From the NCBI RefSeq assembly GCF_003966565.1, contig NZ_AP018718.1, positions 2,356,001 to 2,420,000 of the forward strand: a stretch of DNA of 64,000 nucleotides, read 5' to 3'. Source of the DNA: Sulfuricystis multivorans (GTDB taxonomy: Bacteria; Pseudomonadota; Gammaproteobacteria; Burkholderiales; Rhodocyclaceae). The notes under the pieces are model-generated. The model was not told the origin of the DNA. It worked only from the letters and a program-made list of their open reading frames with translations, and ran no database searches. Each line of letters starts with the position of its first letter. The first letter of the stretch is position 1. The position numbers were made by a program, and so were the translations under genes. Below are positions 33,626 through 43,491 of this stretch, one piece after another.

Positions 33626-34212
33626 TCGTCGAGTTTCAGGCGTTCGATCAGCTGCCGCAATGCCTTGCCGCGATGGGAGCGGCGGTTTTTCTCTTCGGCG
33701 GAGATTTCGGCGGCGGTGAGCCCCAGCTCGGGGACGAGGAAATACGGGTCATAGCCGAAGCCGTTTTGGCCTCTGGGCGTGTCGATGATCTCGCCATGCC
33801 ATTCGCCCTCGCAGATGATCGGCTGCGGGTCTTCGGCATGATGCACGAACACCAGCAAGGCGACATAGTGGGCGCGACGGTCCGTCTTGCCGGCAAGCTC
33901 CCGGATGAGCTTCTGGTTGTTGCGCTCGTCCGACTTGGGCTCCCCGGCATAGCGCGCCGAATAGACCCCCGGTGCGCCGCCCAGGGCCTTGACGCAGATA
34001 CCGGAATCATCGGCCAGCGCCGGCAGGCCGGTGAGTCTCGCGGCGTGGCGCGCCTTGGCGAGCGCATTCTCGACGAAGGTGATGTGCGGCTCGTCGGCTT
34101 CCGGGATGTTGAACCGCGCCTGCGGCAGCACTTCGATGTCGATGGTGGCGAGCATCTGACCGAATTCGCGCAGTTTGCCGGGGTTGTTCGAGGCGAGCAC
34201 GATCTGTTTCAT
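33622..34212 (-). CDS. rdgB: Non-canonical purine NTP pyrophosphatase (RdgB/HAM1)
   Basis: Hydrolyses dITP, ITP and XTP so that they do not enter nucleic acids. The 196 residues have [13 protein letters not shown] at the N-terminus, [24 protein letters not shown] in the middle and [18 protein letters not shown] later, all signature blocks. The ATG at 34212 overlaps the rph stop as ATGA, and the stop overlaps the hemW TTG. Operon order here is kinase-rph-rdgB-hemW. Confidence 0.95.
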   Translation of the reverse strand: MKQIVLASNNPGKLREFGQMLATIDIEVLPQARFNIPEADEPHITFVENALAKARHAARLTGLPALADDSGICVKALGGAPGVYSARYAGEPKSDERNNQKLIRELAGKTDRRAHYVALLVFVHHAEDPQPIICEGEWHGEIIDTPRGQNGFGYDPYFLVPELGLTAAEISAEEKNRRSHRGKALRQLIERLKLDD

Positions 34213-34934
34213 GCGATCTCCAATGCGGCCTTCTGCGCCGCGATGATTTCCCTGATGCCCTTCTCGGCCAGCGCAAGCAACAGATCGAGCTCGGCACGGG
34301 TGAAGGGTGTGCCCTCCGCGGTGCCCTGCAGTTCGACCATGCCGCCGGCGCCGGTCATCACGACATTCATGTCGGTATCGCAAGCCGAGTCTTCCGCGTA
34401 GTCGAGGTCGAGCACCGGCGTGCCTGCGACGATGCCGACCGAAACGGCGGCGACGAAATCCTTCATTGGATGGCGGCCAAGCTGCCCGGCGGCCAGCAAA
34501 CCGTTCAGGGCGTCGTAAAGCGCGACACAAGCACCGGTGATCGAAGCGCAGCGCGTACCGCCATCGGCCTGGATGACGTCGCAATCGAGGGTGACCTGCC
34601 GCTCCCCCAGCAGCGACAAATCGGTGACGGCGCGCAAACTGCGGCCGATCAGGCGCTGGATTTCCTGCGTGCGGCCCGACTGCTTGCCCCGCGCCGCCTC
34701 GCGCTCGGTGCGCGTGTGGGTGGAGCGCGGCAGCATGCCGTATTCGGCGGTGACCCAGCCCTGCCCCTTGCCTTTCAGGAAGGGCGGCACCTTCTCTTCG
34801 ACGCTGGCGGTGCAGATGACCTTGGTGTGGCCGAATTCGATCAGCACGCTGCCTTCGGCATGGCGCGTGTAATGACGGGTGATTTTCAGCGGACGCAGTT
34901 GATCGGGCGCGCGGCCATCGGGTCTTGGACTCAT
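34209..34934 (-). CDS. rph: Ribonuclease PH
   Basis: Phosphorolytic exoribonuclease that trims tRNA 3' ends. The 241 residues include [20 protein letters not shown] at the start, [56 protein letters not shown] split over two strands, and [18 protein letters not shown]. The start at 34934 overlaps the kinase stop as ATGA; an ATG at 35072 would lie inside the kinase gene and is rejected. Confidence 0.95.
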   Translation of the reverse strand: MSPRPDGRAPDQLRPLKITRHYTRHAEGSVLIEFGHTKVICTASVEEKVPPFLKGKGQGWVTAEYGMLPRSTHTRTEREAARGKQSGRTQEIQRLIGRSLRAVTDLSLLGERQVTLDCDVIQADGGTRCASITGACVALYDALNGLLAAGQLGRHPMKDFVAAVSVGIVAGTPVLDLDYAEDSACDTDMNVVMTGAGGMVELQGTAEGTPFTRAELDLLLALAEKGIREIIAAQKAALEIA

Positions 34935-35824
34935 GCATTCTCCTTGACGGGGGTTGGGGTGGCAGCGAGCAGACGCTGCAGCGAAAAGGCACTCTGCGGC
35001 CGGGCGAGCGGATCGAGGCGCAGGCACTGATCGATGGTGTCCAAAAGCTGGGGCGAATAGCGTCCCGCCCAACGCTGGCTCGCCGGTATCAACGGATCAC
35101 CGCCGAGACGTAGGTCGGCAGGGGTCGGCGCCGCAGCGGCAAGGCAGGCATACATGCTGGCGCCCACCGCATAGACATCGGTCCAGGGGCCGATCTCGCC
35201 GCCCTTGTCATATTGCTCCGGTGCGGCATAGCCAGGGGTATAGACCGGCCGCAAATCGCCCGCCTTTTGCAATGTCTGACGCGCGGCGCCGAAGTCGATC
35301 AGCACGGGACTGGCATCGAGGCGCAGCCAGATGTTCGAGGGCTTGATGTCCAGATGCAGCAAGCGGCTGGCATGCACCTCGCGCAAGCCCGAGAGCAGGC
35401 GCATGAACACGCCGCGCACGAATTTCTCGGACAGTTCGCCGGGATGTTTGCGGATGTGCTCGTGCAGCGTGCGGCCGCGCTCATAGGCCATCACCAGATA
35501 GACGGTGTCGTTGGCGCGCAGGAAATTCTCCACACGCACGACGTTGGGATGATCGAGGCGCGCGAGCGCGATCCCTTCCTCGTAGAAGGCCATCATGCCG
35601 CTGTGATAGGCGGCACGGTGCTCGGGCTTGACCTGGGGCACCAGTCCGACCGTGCGGCGGGCGAGCGACTGCGGCAGGTATTCCTTGATCGCCACGGGCT
35701 GCCCGCGCGGGTCGGTGGCCAGATAGACGATCGAGAACCCCCCCATCGAGAGCTGACGCTCGAAGCGGTAACCGTCGATCACATGGCCGGCCGGCAGGGG
35801 GATGCTGGTTTGTTGAATTGCCAT
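34931..35824 (-). CDS. Soluble Ser/Thr protein kinase
   Basis: A 297-residue Hanks-type kinase without a transmembrane or extra sensory domain. Motifs in order: a modified glycine loop [17 protein letters not shown] (VAIK-type lysine), the helix C region with [21 protein letters not shown] (catalytic loop, in which the usual arginine before the aspartate is leucine), VLIDFGAAR (DFG) and PGYAAPEQY. All catalytic residues are present, but the missing arginine suggests non-RD-type control. First gene of an operon with rph, rdgB and hemW. Confidence 0.88.
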   Translation of the reverse strand: MAIQQTSIPLPAGHVIDGYRFERQLSMGGFSIVYLATDPRGQPVAIKEYLPQSLARRTVGLVPQVKPEHRAAYHSGMMAFYEEGIALARLDHPNVVRVENFLRANDTVYLVMAYERGRTLHEHIRKHPGELSEKFVRGVFMRLLSGLREVHASRLLHLDIKPSNIWLRLDASPVLIDFGAARQTLQKAGDLRPVYTPGYAAPEQYDKGGEIGPWTDVYAVGASMYACLAAAAPTPADLRLGGDPLIPASQRWAGRYSPQLLDTIDQCLRLDPLARPQSAFSLQRLLAATPTPVKENA

Positions 35825-35880
35825 GTGTCGATTGTAAATGCTGGTAAGCTCGCCATCTGAACCACAAGGAAGATTCGTTC

Positions 35881-36750
35881 ATGAACATCCAGAGTATGAC
35901 CGGCTATGCCGCGCTCGACCGCGATCTCGGTACGGTGCGGCTGGTACTCGAACTGAAGAGTGTCAATGGCCGATTCCTCGATCTCAATTTCCGCTGTGCC
36001 GAAGAGCTGCGTTTCCTCGAAATGCCCTTGCGCGAGCGGCTTGCGGCAATGATCGGTCGCGGCAAGGTCGATTGCCGCATCACGCTGCAACCGAACAGCA
36101 CCGCCGCGCCGCATCTGATCGCCAATCTCGCGCTGGTGCGTAAGCTGGCCGCGCTCGAAGCCGAGGTGCGCGGCGTGCTCGAAAAGGCCCAGCCGTTGTC
36201 GGTGGCCGACGTTTTGCGCTGGCCAGGAGTGCTGGAAAGCGAAGCGATCCCTCCCGAACGCTTGCAGACAGAGTGTTTCGCGCTTCTCGATGCGGTGCTC
36301 ATCGAATTTCTCGCCAGCCGCGCACGCGAAGGCGCCCGTCTCGGCGAAGCGTTGCTGGAGCGCGTCGCCAAGATGCGTGCCGCCATCGCCCAAGTCGAGC
36401 CGCTGGTGCCGGCCGCAATCGCCGAATACAGCGAGCGGCTCGCAGCGCGTTTGCGCGAAGCGGTCGCCGCACTCGACGAAGAGCGCATCCGCCAGGAAAT
36501 CAGTGTCTTCGCCGCGAAGATCGACGTCGCCGAGGAACTGGCACGCCTCGTCACCCATCTCGATGAAGTGGAGCGGGTGCTCACCCAAGGCGGCGCGGTC
36601 GGCAAACGCCTCGATTTTTTGATGCAGGAGCTCAACCGCGAGGCGAATACGCTGGCCTCGAAATCCGTCTCCAGCGCCGTCACCGCGATCGCCCTCGAGC
36701 TGAAGCTGCTCATCGAGCAAATGCGCGAACAGGTGCAGAATCTCGAATAG
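35881..36750 (+). CDS. yicC: YicC-family endoribonuclease
   Basis: A 289-residue protein of the YicC/YloC family, which has been linked to RNA decay and stationary-phase survival. MTGYAALDRDLGTVRLVLELKSVNGRFLDL is the diagnostic N-terminus, and the C-terminus RLDFLMQELNREANTLASKS is equally conserved. The gene precedes gmk, as in many proteobacteria. The 30-bp gap to gmk is almost entirely one copy of the dispersed repeat. Confidence 0.92.
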   Translation: MNIQSMTGYAALDRDLGTVRLVLELKSVNGRFLDLNFRCAEELRFLEMPLRERLAAMIGRGKVDCRITLQPNSTAAPHLIANLALVRKLAALEAEVRGVLEKAQPLSVADVLRWPGVLESEAIPPERLQTECFALLDAVLIEFLASRAREGARLGEALLERVAKMRAAIAQVEPLVPAAIAEYSERLAARLREAVAALDEERIRQEISVFAAKIDVAEELARLVTHLDEVERVLTQGGAVGKRLDFLMQELNREANTLASKSVSSAVTAIALELKLLIEQMREQVQNLE

Positions 36751-36775
36751 TGCCGTATCACCAGCGCCGAGTTTA
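36751..36775 (-). repeat. Dispersed 25-bp repeat copy, yicC-gmk spacer
   Basis: On the minus strand: TAAACTCGGCGCTGG, TGA, TACGGCA. It starts at the base after the yicC stop codon and fills 25 of the 30 spacer bases before gmk. Confidence 0.85.
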
Positions 36776-36780
36776 CGACC

Positions 36781-37434
36781 ATGACCTTGACGACCACCCC
36801 GCTTCCTGCCAGTAACGCCAATGCCGGTACGCTGTTCGTCGTCTCCGCGCCTTCCGGCGCCGGCAAGACCACGCTCGTGCGGATGCTGATGGAGCGCGAC
36901 CCACTGATCCGCCATTCGGTGTCCTATACGACCCGTCCGCCCCGTCCGGGCGAACGTGATGGCCACGATTACCATTTCGTCGACATCCAGACCTTCCTGG
37001 CGATGCGCGAGCGCGGCGATTTCCTCGAATGGGCCGAGGTGCATGGCAATTTCTACGGCAGCTCGAAAAGCTGGCTGCTCGGCGAGCTGGCCGCCGGCCG
37101 AGACACGCTGCTCGAAATCGACTGGCAGGGCGCCCAGCAGGTGCGCGCGCTGATCCCCGAGGCCGTCGGCATCTTCATCCTGCCGCCCTCGATCGCCGAA
37201 CTGGAACGGCGGCTGCGCAACCGCGGGCAGGACAGCATCGAGGTGATCCAGCGTCGCGTCGCCGCCGCGCTGGGCGAGATGCGCCATGTCGACGAGTTCG
37301 ATTTCGTTATAATCAACAATGACTTGCAGGAAGCGCTGGAGGATCTGGTCGCGGCGGTGCGGGCTTCGCGCCTGCGTTTGCCGCGGCAGCGCCTGCGCCA
37401 TCCCGACGTGTTTCGTTTTCTTTCATCGCTTTGA
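36781..37434 (+). CDS. gmk: Guanylate kinase
   Basis: Phosphorylates GMP to GDP. The 217 residues have the P-loop [15 protein letters not shown] near residue 25, the GMP-binding [30 protein letters not shown], and DWQGAQQVR. The first 15 or so residues precede the normal family start, so a later start is possible, but no better one is obvious. No clear Shine-Dalgarno precedes it, because the repeat occupies the upstream spacer. Followed by rpoZ and spoT. Confidence 0.94.
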   Translation: MTLTTTPLPASNANAGTLFVVSAPSGAGKTTLVRMLMERDPLIRHSVSYTTRPPRPGERDGHDYHFVDIQTFLAMRERGDFLEWAEVHGNFYGSSKSWLLGELAAGRDTLLEIDWQGAQQVRALIPEAVGIFILPPSIAELERRLRNRGQDSIEVIQRRVAAALGEMRHVDEFDFVIINNDLQEALEDLVAAVRASRLRLPRQRLRHPDVFRFLSSL

Positions 37435-37450
37435 ATCCAAAGGATTATTC

Positions 37451-37657
37451 ATGGCCCGTATCACTGCCGAAGACTGCCTGAAACAGATTCCCAACCGTTT
37501 CGAGATGGCCCTGGCCGCCACCTGGCGTGCCCGCCAGATCGCCACCGGCAGCACGCCGCTCGTCGATCCGGACAAGGACAAGCCGACGGTGATCGCGCTG
37601 CGCGAGCTCGCCGAAGGCAAATATGGGGTCGAAGTCCTGCACCGCAGCCTGGTCTGA
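37451..37657 (+). CDS. rpoZ: RNA polymerase omega subunit
   Basis: A 68-residue subunit that helps assemble RNA polymerase and forms part of a ppGpp site in proteobacteria. [30 protein letters not shown] is the conserved start, with ALRELAEGK toward the end. It lies between gmk and spoT in the widespread gmk-rpoZ-spoT order, 25 bp before spoT. Confidence 0.96.
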   Translation: MARITAEDCLKQIPNRFEMALAATWRARQIATGSTPLVDPDKDKPTVIALRELAEGKYGVEVLHRSLV

Positions 37658-37682
37658 CGGTATGTAGCAAAGGGGCGTTTTC

Positions 37683-39926
37683 ATGCCGGCGGCCATGTCG
37701 TCCCCAGCCATTTCGCCGCAGTCTGCTAGCGTGCCGCCCTCCATCGTCGACGAGCCGCCGATCATTCCGCTCGACATGCATCCGCCGGTCGATCTGGCGG
37801 AGGATTTCGAGCATTTCATCGATCAGCTGCACGCTTACCTGAAACCGGAGGACGTCGACCACGTCGCGGCCGCCTATCATTTCTCGGCCAACGCGCATCG
37901 CGGTCAGTTCCGTTCCAGCGGCGACCCATACATCTCCCATCCGCTCGCGGTCGCCGAGACACTGGCGCATTGGCATCTCGACCCGCAGGCGCTCTCCGCA
38001 GCGCTGCTGCATGACGTGATGGAAGACACGGCGATCACCAAGGCGCAGATCGCCCAGGATTTCGGCAAGGTCACCGCGGAACTCGTCGACGGCGTCTCCA
38101 AGCTCGACCGCATCGAACATCAATCTTTCGAAGAGGCGCAGGCGGAAAATTTCCGCAAGATGCTGCTGGCGATGGCCCAGGACGTGCGGGTGATCCTGAT
38201 CAAGCTGGCCGACCGTCTGCACAACATGCGCACGCTCGATGCGATGCGTCTCGAGAAGCGCCGCCGCATCGCGAAAGAGACGCTCGAAATCTACGCGCCG
38301 ATCGCCAACCGTCTCGGTCTCAATACACTGTTCCGTGAGCTGCAGGAGCTCTCGTTCCGTCATCTGCATCCCATGCGCTACCGCGTGCTGGCCAAGGCGG
38401 TGCGCGCAGCGCGCGGCAACCGCCGCGAGGTGGTCGCAAAGATCATGGCGGCGATCAAACAGAAGCTCGCCGAAGCGCACATCGAGGCGGAGACGATGGG
38501 CCGCGAGAAGCATCTCTACGGCATCTACCGCAAGATGCGCGAGAAGCACCTGTCCTTCTCGCAGGTACATGACATCTATGGCTTCCGCATCGTCGTCGCC
38601 GACGTGCCGACCTGCTATCTCGTGCTCGGCGCGCTACATGGCCTCTACAAGCCGGTGCCAGGCAAGTTCAAGGACTACATCGCGATCCCGAAGGCGAATG
38701 GTTACCAGTCGCTGCACACCACCTTGATCGGCCCCTTCGGCACGCCGATCGAAATCCAGATCCGCACACGCGACATGCACCGCGTCGCCGAATCGGGGGT
38801 TGCTTCGCACTGGCTCTACAAGGACGTCGAATCGTTTTCCGAACTCGAGCGCACCACGCACCAATGGCTGCAATCGCTGCTCGAGCTGCAGACCGCCTCG
38901 GTTGATTCCGCCGAATTCCTCGAACACGTCAAGGTCGATCTGTTCCCCGACGAGGTGTATGTGTTCACCCCGGCCGGCAAGATCCTTTCACTGCCGCGCG
39001 GCGCCACGGCGGTCGATTTCGCCTACGCCGTGCATACCGACATCGGTCATCGCTGCGTCGCTTGCAAGATCAACCATGAACATCTGCCGTTGCGCACCGA
39101 GCTCAGGAACGGCGACCGCGTCGAGATCATCACCGCGCCGAACGCGGCGCCGAATCCGAACTGGCTGGCGTTCGTCAAGACCGGCAAGGCGCGCGCGCAG
39201 ATCCGCCATTTCCTGAAGACTCGCCAGCACGAGGAATCCGCTCAGCTGGGCGAACACCTGCTCGCCCAGGCGCTCGCCCATTTCGGCCATCGCCTCGAAG
39301 AGCTGGGGAGCGCCGCCTGGCAGCGTTTTCTGCGCACCTTCTCCGGAAAATCGCAGAAGGAAGTGCTCGCCGACATCGGTCTGGGCAAGCGTCTGCCGGC
39401 AATCGTCGCGCGGCGTCTGATCGACGGCCACGCGGGAGGCGTCTCTCAGCAAGGCAGAAGCCCGATCCGTATTTCCGGCCCCCAAGGCATGGCGATGCAG
39501 CTGGCACGCTGCTGCCGGCCGATTCCCGGCGATCCGATCATCGGCGTGATCCGCGCCGGCCAGGGATTGATCGTGCATACTCACGATTGTCCGTCGCTGC
39601 GCAAGACCGCGCGTGCCGGTCGTGCAGGTGGCGGTGCGCGCGAATGGGTCGATGTCGAATGGGATCCGGAAGTGAAAGGACCGTTCGAAGTGCAGATCAA
39701 GGTCGTCGCGCAAAATACGCCCGGCGTGCTGGCGAAAATTGCGGCGACGATCGCCGAGCACGACACCAACATCACCAACGTGCGCATGGATGCCGACGGT
39801 GGCAGCACGACGGCGCTGTATTTCATGTTGCAGGTGAGCCACCGCACCCATCTGGCGGGTATCCTGCGCAGCCTACGGCGGCTGCCGATCGTCACCCGCA
39901 TCAACCGACTCAAGGAAGATCATTGA
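37683..39926 (+). CDS. spoT: Bifunctional (p)ppGpp synthetase/hydrolase
   Basis: A 747-residue RelA/SpoT homologue. The hydrolase HD domain is intact (HRGQFRSSGDPYISHPL, then LLHDVMEDT near residue 115), so it can degrade ppGpp. The synthetase domain has YRKMREKHLSFSQVHDIYGFRIVV near 285-310 and GYQSLHTT. TGS follows (VYVFTPAGKILSLPRGATAVDFAYAVH is its core, spread over 420-450), and an ACT domain closes the protein (NTPGVLAKIAATIAEHDTNI). The intact HD box favours SpoT over RelA. Confidence 0.94.
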   Translation: MPAAMSSPAISPQSASVPPSIVDEPPIIPLDMHPPVDLAEDFEHFIDQLHAYLKPEDVDHVAAAYHFSANAHRGQFRSSGDPYISHPLAVAETLAHWHLDPQALSAALLHDVMEDTAITKAQIAQDFGKVTAELVDGVSKLDRIEHQSFEEAQAENFRKMLLAMAQDVRVILIKLADRLHNMRTLDAMRLEKRRRIAKETLEIYAPIANRLGLNTLFRELQELSFRHLHPMRYRVLAKAVRAARGNRREVVAKIMAAIKQKLAEAHIEAETMGREKHLYGIYRKMREKHLSFSQVHDIYGFRIVVADVPTCYLVLGALHGLYKPVPGKFKDYIAIPKANGYQSLHTTLIGPFGTPIEIQIRTRDMHRVAESGVASHWLYKDVESFSELERTTHQWLQSLLELQTASVDSAEFLEHVKVDLFPDEVYVFTPAGKILSLPRGATAVDFAYAVHTDIGHRCVACKINHEHLPLRTELRNGDRVEIITAPNAAPNPNWLAFVKTGKARAQIRHFLKTRQHEESAQLGEHLLAQALAHFGHRLEELGSAAWQRFLRTFSGKSQKEVLADIGLGKRLPAIVARRLIDGHAGGVSQQGRSPIRISGPQGMAMQLARCCRPIPGDPIIGVIRAGQGLIVHTHDCPSLRKTARAGRAGGGAREWVDVEWDPEVKGPFEVQIKVVAQNTPGVLAKIAATIAEHDTNITNVRMDADGGSTTALYFMLQVSHRTHLAGILRSLRRLPIVTRINRLKEDH

Positions 39927-39936
39927 GGAGCAGATC

Positions 39937-40134
39937 ATGGGAAAACTCAAAGGCTACGAATCCGAATACACGAAATTCATCCGCGAATGGCTCAAGCAGC
40001 ATCCCGAGCAGATCGAGGAGCAGCAAAAGGGCCGAGCGCTGTGGTGGGACCGCGGCAATCTCGATCCCGACGAACTCGCCCGTCGCGCCGCGGTGAAAGT
40101 TCCACAGAAGCCGTACTACTATGACGTCAATTGA
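39937..40134 (+). CDS. DUF3460 family small protein
   Basis: A 65-residue soluble protein of a small family found mainly in betaproteobacteria. Recognisable parts are YESEYTKFIREWLKQHPE, QQKGRALWWDR, and the C-terminus VPQKPYYYDVN. Function is unknown. It follows spoT by 10 bp and overlaps the next small gene by 14 bp. Confidence 0.85.
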   Translation: MGKLKGYESEYTKFIREWLKQHPEQIEEQQKGRALWWDRGNLDPDELARRAAVKVPQKPYYYDVN

Positions 40135-40414
40135 GAAATCGCGGAACGGTTCGTTGCTTGGGCCCCGGCTTGCCCTGAGCCTGCTGGCGGCCGCAATGCC
40201 ATTTGCAACGGCCAGCCATGCAGCGGACGCGCCGCCCGACGTCGTGCCACCCAAGCCCATGGTCTTGCAGCCCACCGCTGCCTTGCCGCCAGCGCCTACT
40301 CCACCCGCTACCGAGCCGGTCGCCACGGGCAAGAAGTCAATGCCGGTGAAGGCGGTCAAAGCCAAGTCCAAGGCGGCGAAAAAGCCCGTCAAAGCCAAAC
40401 CGAAACGCCGCTGA
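40121..40414 (+). CDS. Small secreted Lys/Pro-rich protein, unknown function
   Basis: A 97-residue protein with a signal peptide (cleavage likely after ATASHA near residue 34), a proline-rich middle (VVPPKPMVLQP, LPPAPTPPATEP) and a very basic tail (AKSKAAKKPVKAKPKRR). No family is recognised. The ATG overlaps the DUF3460 gene. The middle contains a weak match to the dispersed repeat at 40277-40300. Confidence 0.6.
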   Translation: MTSIEKSRNGSLLGPRLALSLLAAAMPFATASHAADAPPDVVPPKPMVLQPTAALPPAPTPPATEPVATGKKSMPVKAVKAKSKAAKKPVKAKPKRR

Positions 40415-40463
40415 ACAAGCCTTGCCACTCTTTCCCGAGCGGCAAGGTCGACATTCGAATTTC

Positions 40464-40505
40464 TTGACACCTGTCAAGCAAATCCCTCGCGCGCAGCCCT
40501 AGGAT
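40464..40505 (+). promoter_or_regulatory. FNR-type promoter of the nap operon
   Basis: TTGACACCTGTCAA (40464-40477) is a symmetric FNR-like site (TTGAC-N4-GTCAA). A -10-like TAGGAT sits at 40500-40505. If transcription starts near 40512, the site is centred at about -41.5, the class II activation position. This predicts induction of nap under low oxygen by an FNR-family regulator. The binding protein itself is inferred. Confidence 0.7.
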
Positions 40506-40550
40506 GCGCCCCATTGATCCCCTAATTTTTTTAGGGCTTTTGGGCGCATC
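40503..40550. repeat. Nested inverted repeats at the napD start
   Basis: GATGCGCCC (40503-40511) and GGGCGCATC (40542-40550) are perfect complements, and inside them CCCTAA (40520-40525) pairs with TTAGGG (40531-40536). The outer right arm ends two bases before the napD ATG. It could be a two-step operator or an RNA structure that covers the ribosome site. Confidence 0.7.
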
Positions 40551-40552
40551 AC

Positions 40553-40843
40553 ATGAACATCTCCAGCATCATCGTCATTCCGCATCCCGAGGCCATCGCA
40601 TCGGTGCGCGCGCAGCTCGAAACCCTTCCTGGCGTCGAGCTCGCCGCCGTCTCTCCCGACGGCAAGATGATCGCCACGATCGAAACGGCGAACGACCGGG
40701 AGACCGTCGAACTCTATGAACGGATCAGCCTGCTCGCTGGCGTGATGTCGGCGTCGATGGTCTATCACCAGAAAGAAGATGATCCGGAAGCAATCATTTC
40801 TGTGGAGGCAACGCCCCCGGGCGCTGCCACGGCACTGGCTTGA
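40553..40843 (+). CDS. napD: Chaperone NapD for periplasmic nitrate reductase
   Basis: A 96-residue cytoplasmic protein that binds the Tat signal of NapA and delays export until the molybdenum cofactor is in place. [30 protein letters not shown] and [11 protein letters not shown] match the NapD ferredoxin-like fold, and the C-terminus contains [12 protein letters not shown]. It is the first gene of the nap operon, 17 bp before napA. No usual Shine-Dalgarno is visible; an inverted repeat abuts the start. Confidence 0.9.
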   Translation: MNISSIIVIPHPEAIASVRAQLETLPGVELAAVSPDGKMIATIETANDRETVELYERISLLAGVMSASMVYHQKEDDPEAIISVEATPPGAATALA

Positions 40844-40860
40844 AAACAAGGAGATTGGCA

Positions 40861-43410
40861 ATGGAACTGACTCGGCGTGAATTCATCAAGGCTAATGCGA
40901 TCGCCGCCGCGGCCGGCGTGGCGGGCCTGTCCATTCCGGGCGCCCAGGCGCTCGCCCAGGCCAAGGGTGCCGATGGCATCCGCTGGGACAAGGGCGCTTG
41001 CCGTTACTGCGGCACCGGCTGCGGCGTGCTGGTCGGCGTCAAGGATGGCCGCATCGTCGCGACTCAAGGCGACCCCGATGCGCCGGTGAATAAGGGGCTG
41101 AACTGCGTGAAGGGCTATTTCCTCGCCAAGATCCAGTATGGCCAGGACCGTCTGACCAAGCCGCTCTTGCGCATGAAGGACGGCAAGTTCGACAAGAATG
41201 GCGAATTCACGCCGATCTCCTGGGATCAGGCCTTCGACATCATGGCGCAGAAGGTCAAGGAAACCCTGAAGAACCCGGAACAAGGCCCGCAGGGCGTGGC
41301 GATGTTCGGCTCCGGGCAATGGACGGTCTGGGAGGGGTATGCGGCCGTCAAGCTGATGAAGGCGGGTTTCCGCTCCAACTCGATCGACCCGAATGCCCGT
41401 CACTGCATGGCCTCGGCGGTGGCCGGCTTCATGCGCACCTTCGGCATCGACGAGCCGATGGGCTGCTACGACGACATGGAGCATGCCGATGCCTTCGTGC
41501 TATGGGGCTCGAACATGGCCGAGATGCACCCGATCCTGTGGACGCGCATCACCAACCGGCGGCTCACCGCCGATCACGTGCGCATCCATGTGCTGTCGAC
41601 CTTCACGCACCGCTCCTGCGAGCTCGCCGACAACGAGCTGATCTTCAAGCCGATGTCGGATCTCGCGATCCTCAATTACATCGCCAACTACATCATCCAG
41701 AACGGCGCGGTCAACAAGGACTTCGTCGCCAAGCATGTCAAGTTCGCCAAGGGCGTTACCGACATCGGCTATGGTCTGCGCCCGACGCATCCGCTCGAGC
41801 AGGCGGCCGGCAACAATGGCTACCCCGGCCCGGACGGCAAGCCGAAGGGCGATCCGAACAAGGCGACGCCGATCACGTTCGAAGAGTTCGCCGCTTTCGT
41901 CTCCGAATATACCCTTGACAAGGCGCATGAGATTTCCGGCGTGCCGAAGGACAAGCTCGAGAAGCTCGCCAAGATCTACGCCGATCCGAAGACCAAGGTC
42001 TGCTCCTACTGGACGATGGGCTTCAACCAGCACGCGCGCGGCACCTGGGTCAACAACATGATCTACAACGTGCATCTCTTGGTCGGCAAGATTTCCGAGC
42101 CTGGCAACGGCCCGTTCTCGCTGACCGGTCAGCCCTCGGCCTGCGGCACGGCGCGCGAGGTCGGCACCTTCGCCCATCGTCTACCCGCCGACATGGTGGT
42201 GATGAACCCGAAGCATCGCGAGATCGCCGAGAAGATGTGGAAACTGCCGGCAGGCACGATCAATCCGAAGCCCGGCTATCACGCAGTGCTGCAATCGCGC
42301 ATGGCCAAGGATGGCAAGATCGGCTTTTTGTGGACGTCGACCACCAACAACATGCAGGCAGGCCCGAACGTCAATGGCGAGGTCTATCCGGGCTGGCGCA
42401 ATCCGAAGTGCTTCACGGTCGTCTCGGACTGCTATCCGACCGTCTCGGCGATGTCGGCGGATCTGATCCTGCCGGCGGCGATGTGGATGGAGAAGGAAGG
42501 CGCCTACGGCAATGCCGAGCGGCGCACGCAGTTCTGGCGCCAGCAGGTCAAGGCGCCGGGCGAGGCGAAGTCCGATCTGTGGCAATACATGGAATTCTCG
42601 AAGCGCTTCAAGGTCGAGGAGGTCTGGCCGGCCGAGCTCGTCGCCAAGATGCCCGAATACAAGGGCAAAACGCTGTTCGAGATCCTTTATGCGAACGGTC
42701 AGGTCAACAAGTTCCCGAAGGAAGAAGCGACGAAGGTGAACGCCCATGCCTGGGCCGGCTACACGAACGACGAGACCGAGCATTTCGGTTTTTATGTGCA
42801 GAAAGGGCTGTTCGAGGAATACGCCGGGTTCGGTCGCGGCCATGCCCATGATCTCGCGCCGTTCGATACCTATCACAAGGTGCGGGGCCAGCGCTGGCCG
42901 GTGGTGGATGGCAAGGAGACGCTGTGGCGCTTCCGCGAAGGCTACGATCCTTACGTGCCGAAAGGCGAGGGCATCCGCTTCTACGGCAAGCCCGACGGCA
43001 AGGCGATGATCTTCGCGCTGCCGTATCAGCCCGCCGCCGAAATGCCGGACAACGAATATGACCTCTGGCTGTGCACCGGTCGTGTGCTCGAACATTGGCA
43101 TACCGGCTCGATGACCCGGCGCGTTCCCGAGCTCTACAAGGCTTTCCCGGATGCGGTGGTGTTCATGAACCCGAAGGATGCCGAAAAGCGCGGTCTCAAG
43201 CGCCACGACGTCGTCAAGGTCGCCACCCGCCGCGGCGAGATTCAGCTGCGCGTCGAGACCAAGGGCCGCAACAAGCCGCCGGAGGGGCTGATCTTCATCC
43301 CGTTCTTCGACGAGCACCGCCTGGTCAACAAGCTCACCTTGGACGCCACCTGCCCGATCTCGAAAGAGACCGACTTCAAGAAATGCGCCGCCAAGGTGGT
43401 GAAGGTCTGA
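40861..43410 (+). CDS. napA: Periplasmic nitrate reductase catalytic subunit
   Basis: Reduces nitrate to nitrite in the periplasm. The 849 residues start with a Tat signal ([18 protein letters not shown]). [10 protein letters not shown] with the distant CVKGY binds the [4Fe-4S] cluster near residues 45-85, and [10 protein letters not shown] near residue 180 carries the cysteine that ligates Mo-bis-MGD. The C-terminal molybdopterin domain ends normally ([19 protein letters not shown]). The ATG at 40861 follows GGAG. Electrons are expected from NapB and NapC encoded downstream. Confidence 0.96.
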   Translation: MELTRREFIKANAIAAAAGVAGLSIPGAQALAQAKGADGIRWDKGACRYCGTGCGVLVGVKDGRIVATQGDPDAPVNKGLNCVKGYFLAKIQYGQDRLTKPLLRMKDGKFDKNGEFTPISWDQAFDIMAQKVKETLKNPEQGPQGVAMFGSGQWTVWEGYAAVKLMKAGFRSNSIDPNARHCMASAVAGFMRTFGIDEPMGCYDDMEHADAFVLWGSNMAEMHPILWTRITNRRLTADHVRIHVLSTFTHRSCELADNELIFKPMSDLAILNYIANYIIQNGAVNKDFVAKHVKFAKGVTDIGYGLRPTHPLEQAAGNNGYPGPDGKPKGDPNKATPITFEEFAAFVSEYTLDKAHEISGVPKDKLEKLAKIYADPKTKVCSYWTMGFNQHARGTWVNNMIYNVHLLVGKISEPGNGPFSLTGQPSACGTAREVGTFAHRLPADMVVMNPKHREIAEKMWKLPAGTINPKPGYHAVLQSRMAKDGKIGFLWTSTTNNMQAGPNVNGEVYPGWRNPKCFTVVSDCYPTVSAMSADLILPAAMWMEKEGAYGNAERRTQFWRQQVKAPGEAKSDLWQYMEFSKRFKVEEVWPAELVAKMPEYKGKTLFEILYANGQVNKFPKEEATKVNAHAWAGYTNDETEHFGFYVQKGLFEEYAGFGRGHAHDLAPFDTYHKVRGQRWPVVDGKETLWRFREGYDPYVPKGEGIRFYGKPDGKAMIFALPYQPAAEMPDNEYDLWLCTGRVLEHWHTGSMTRRVPELYKAFPDAVVFMNPKDAEKRGLKRHDVVKVATRRGEIQLRVETKGRNKPPEGLIFIPFFDEHRLVNKLTLDATCPISKETDFKKCAAKVVKV

Positions 43411-43418
43411 ATCGGGTT

Positions 43419-43482
43419 TTGATCGATCAAAGCAACATCATGGAAACGATACGGGAAGCGAGTCAGGGGGCGTGCTTCCCGT
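43419..43482. repeat. Palindrome and hairpin in the napA-napG gap
   Basis: The 81-bp gap holds TTGATCGATCAA (43419-43430), a perfect 12-bp palindrome, and then ACGGGAAGC (43451-43459) paired with GCTTCCCGT (43474-43482), a 9-bp stem with a 14-base loop. The stem ends ten bases before the napG ATG. It may be an mRNA processing or stability element that separates napA from downstream expression. Confidence 0.65.
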
Positions 43483-43491
43483 CCCACGATC

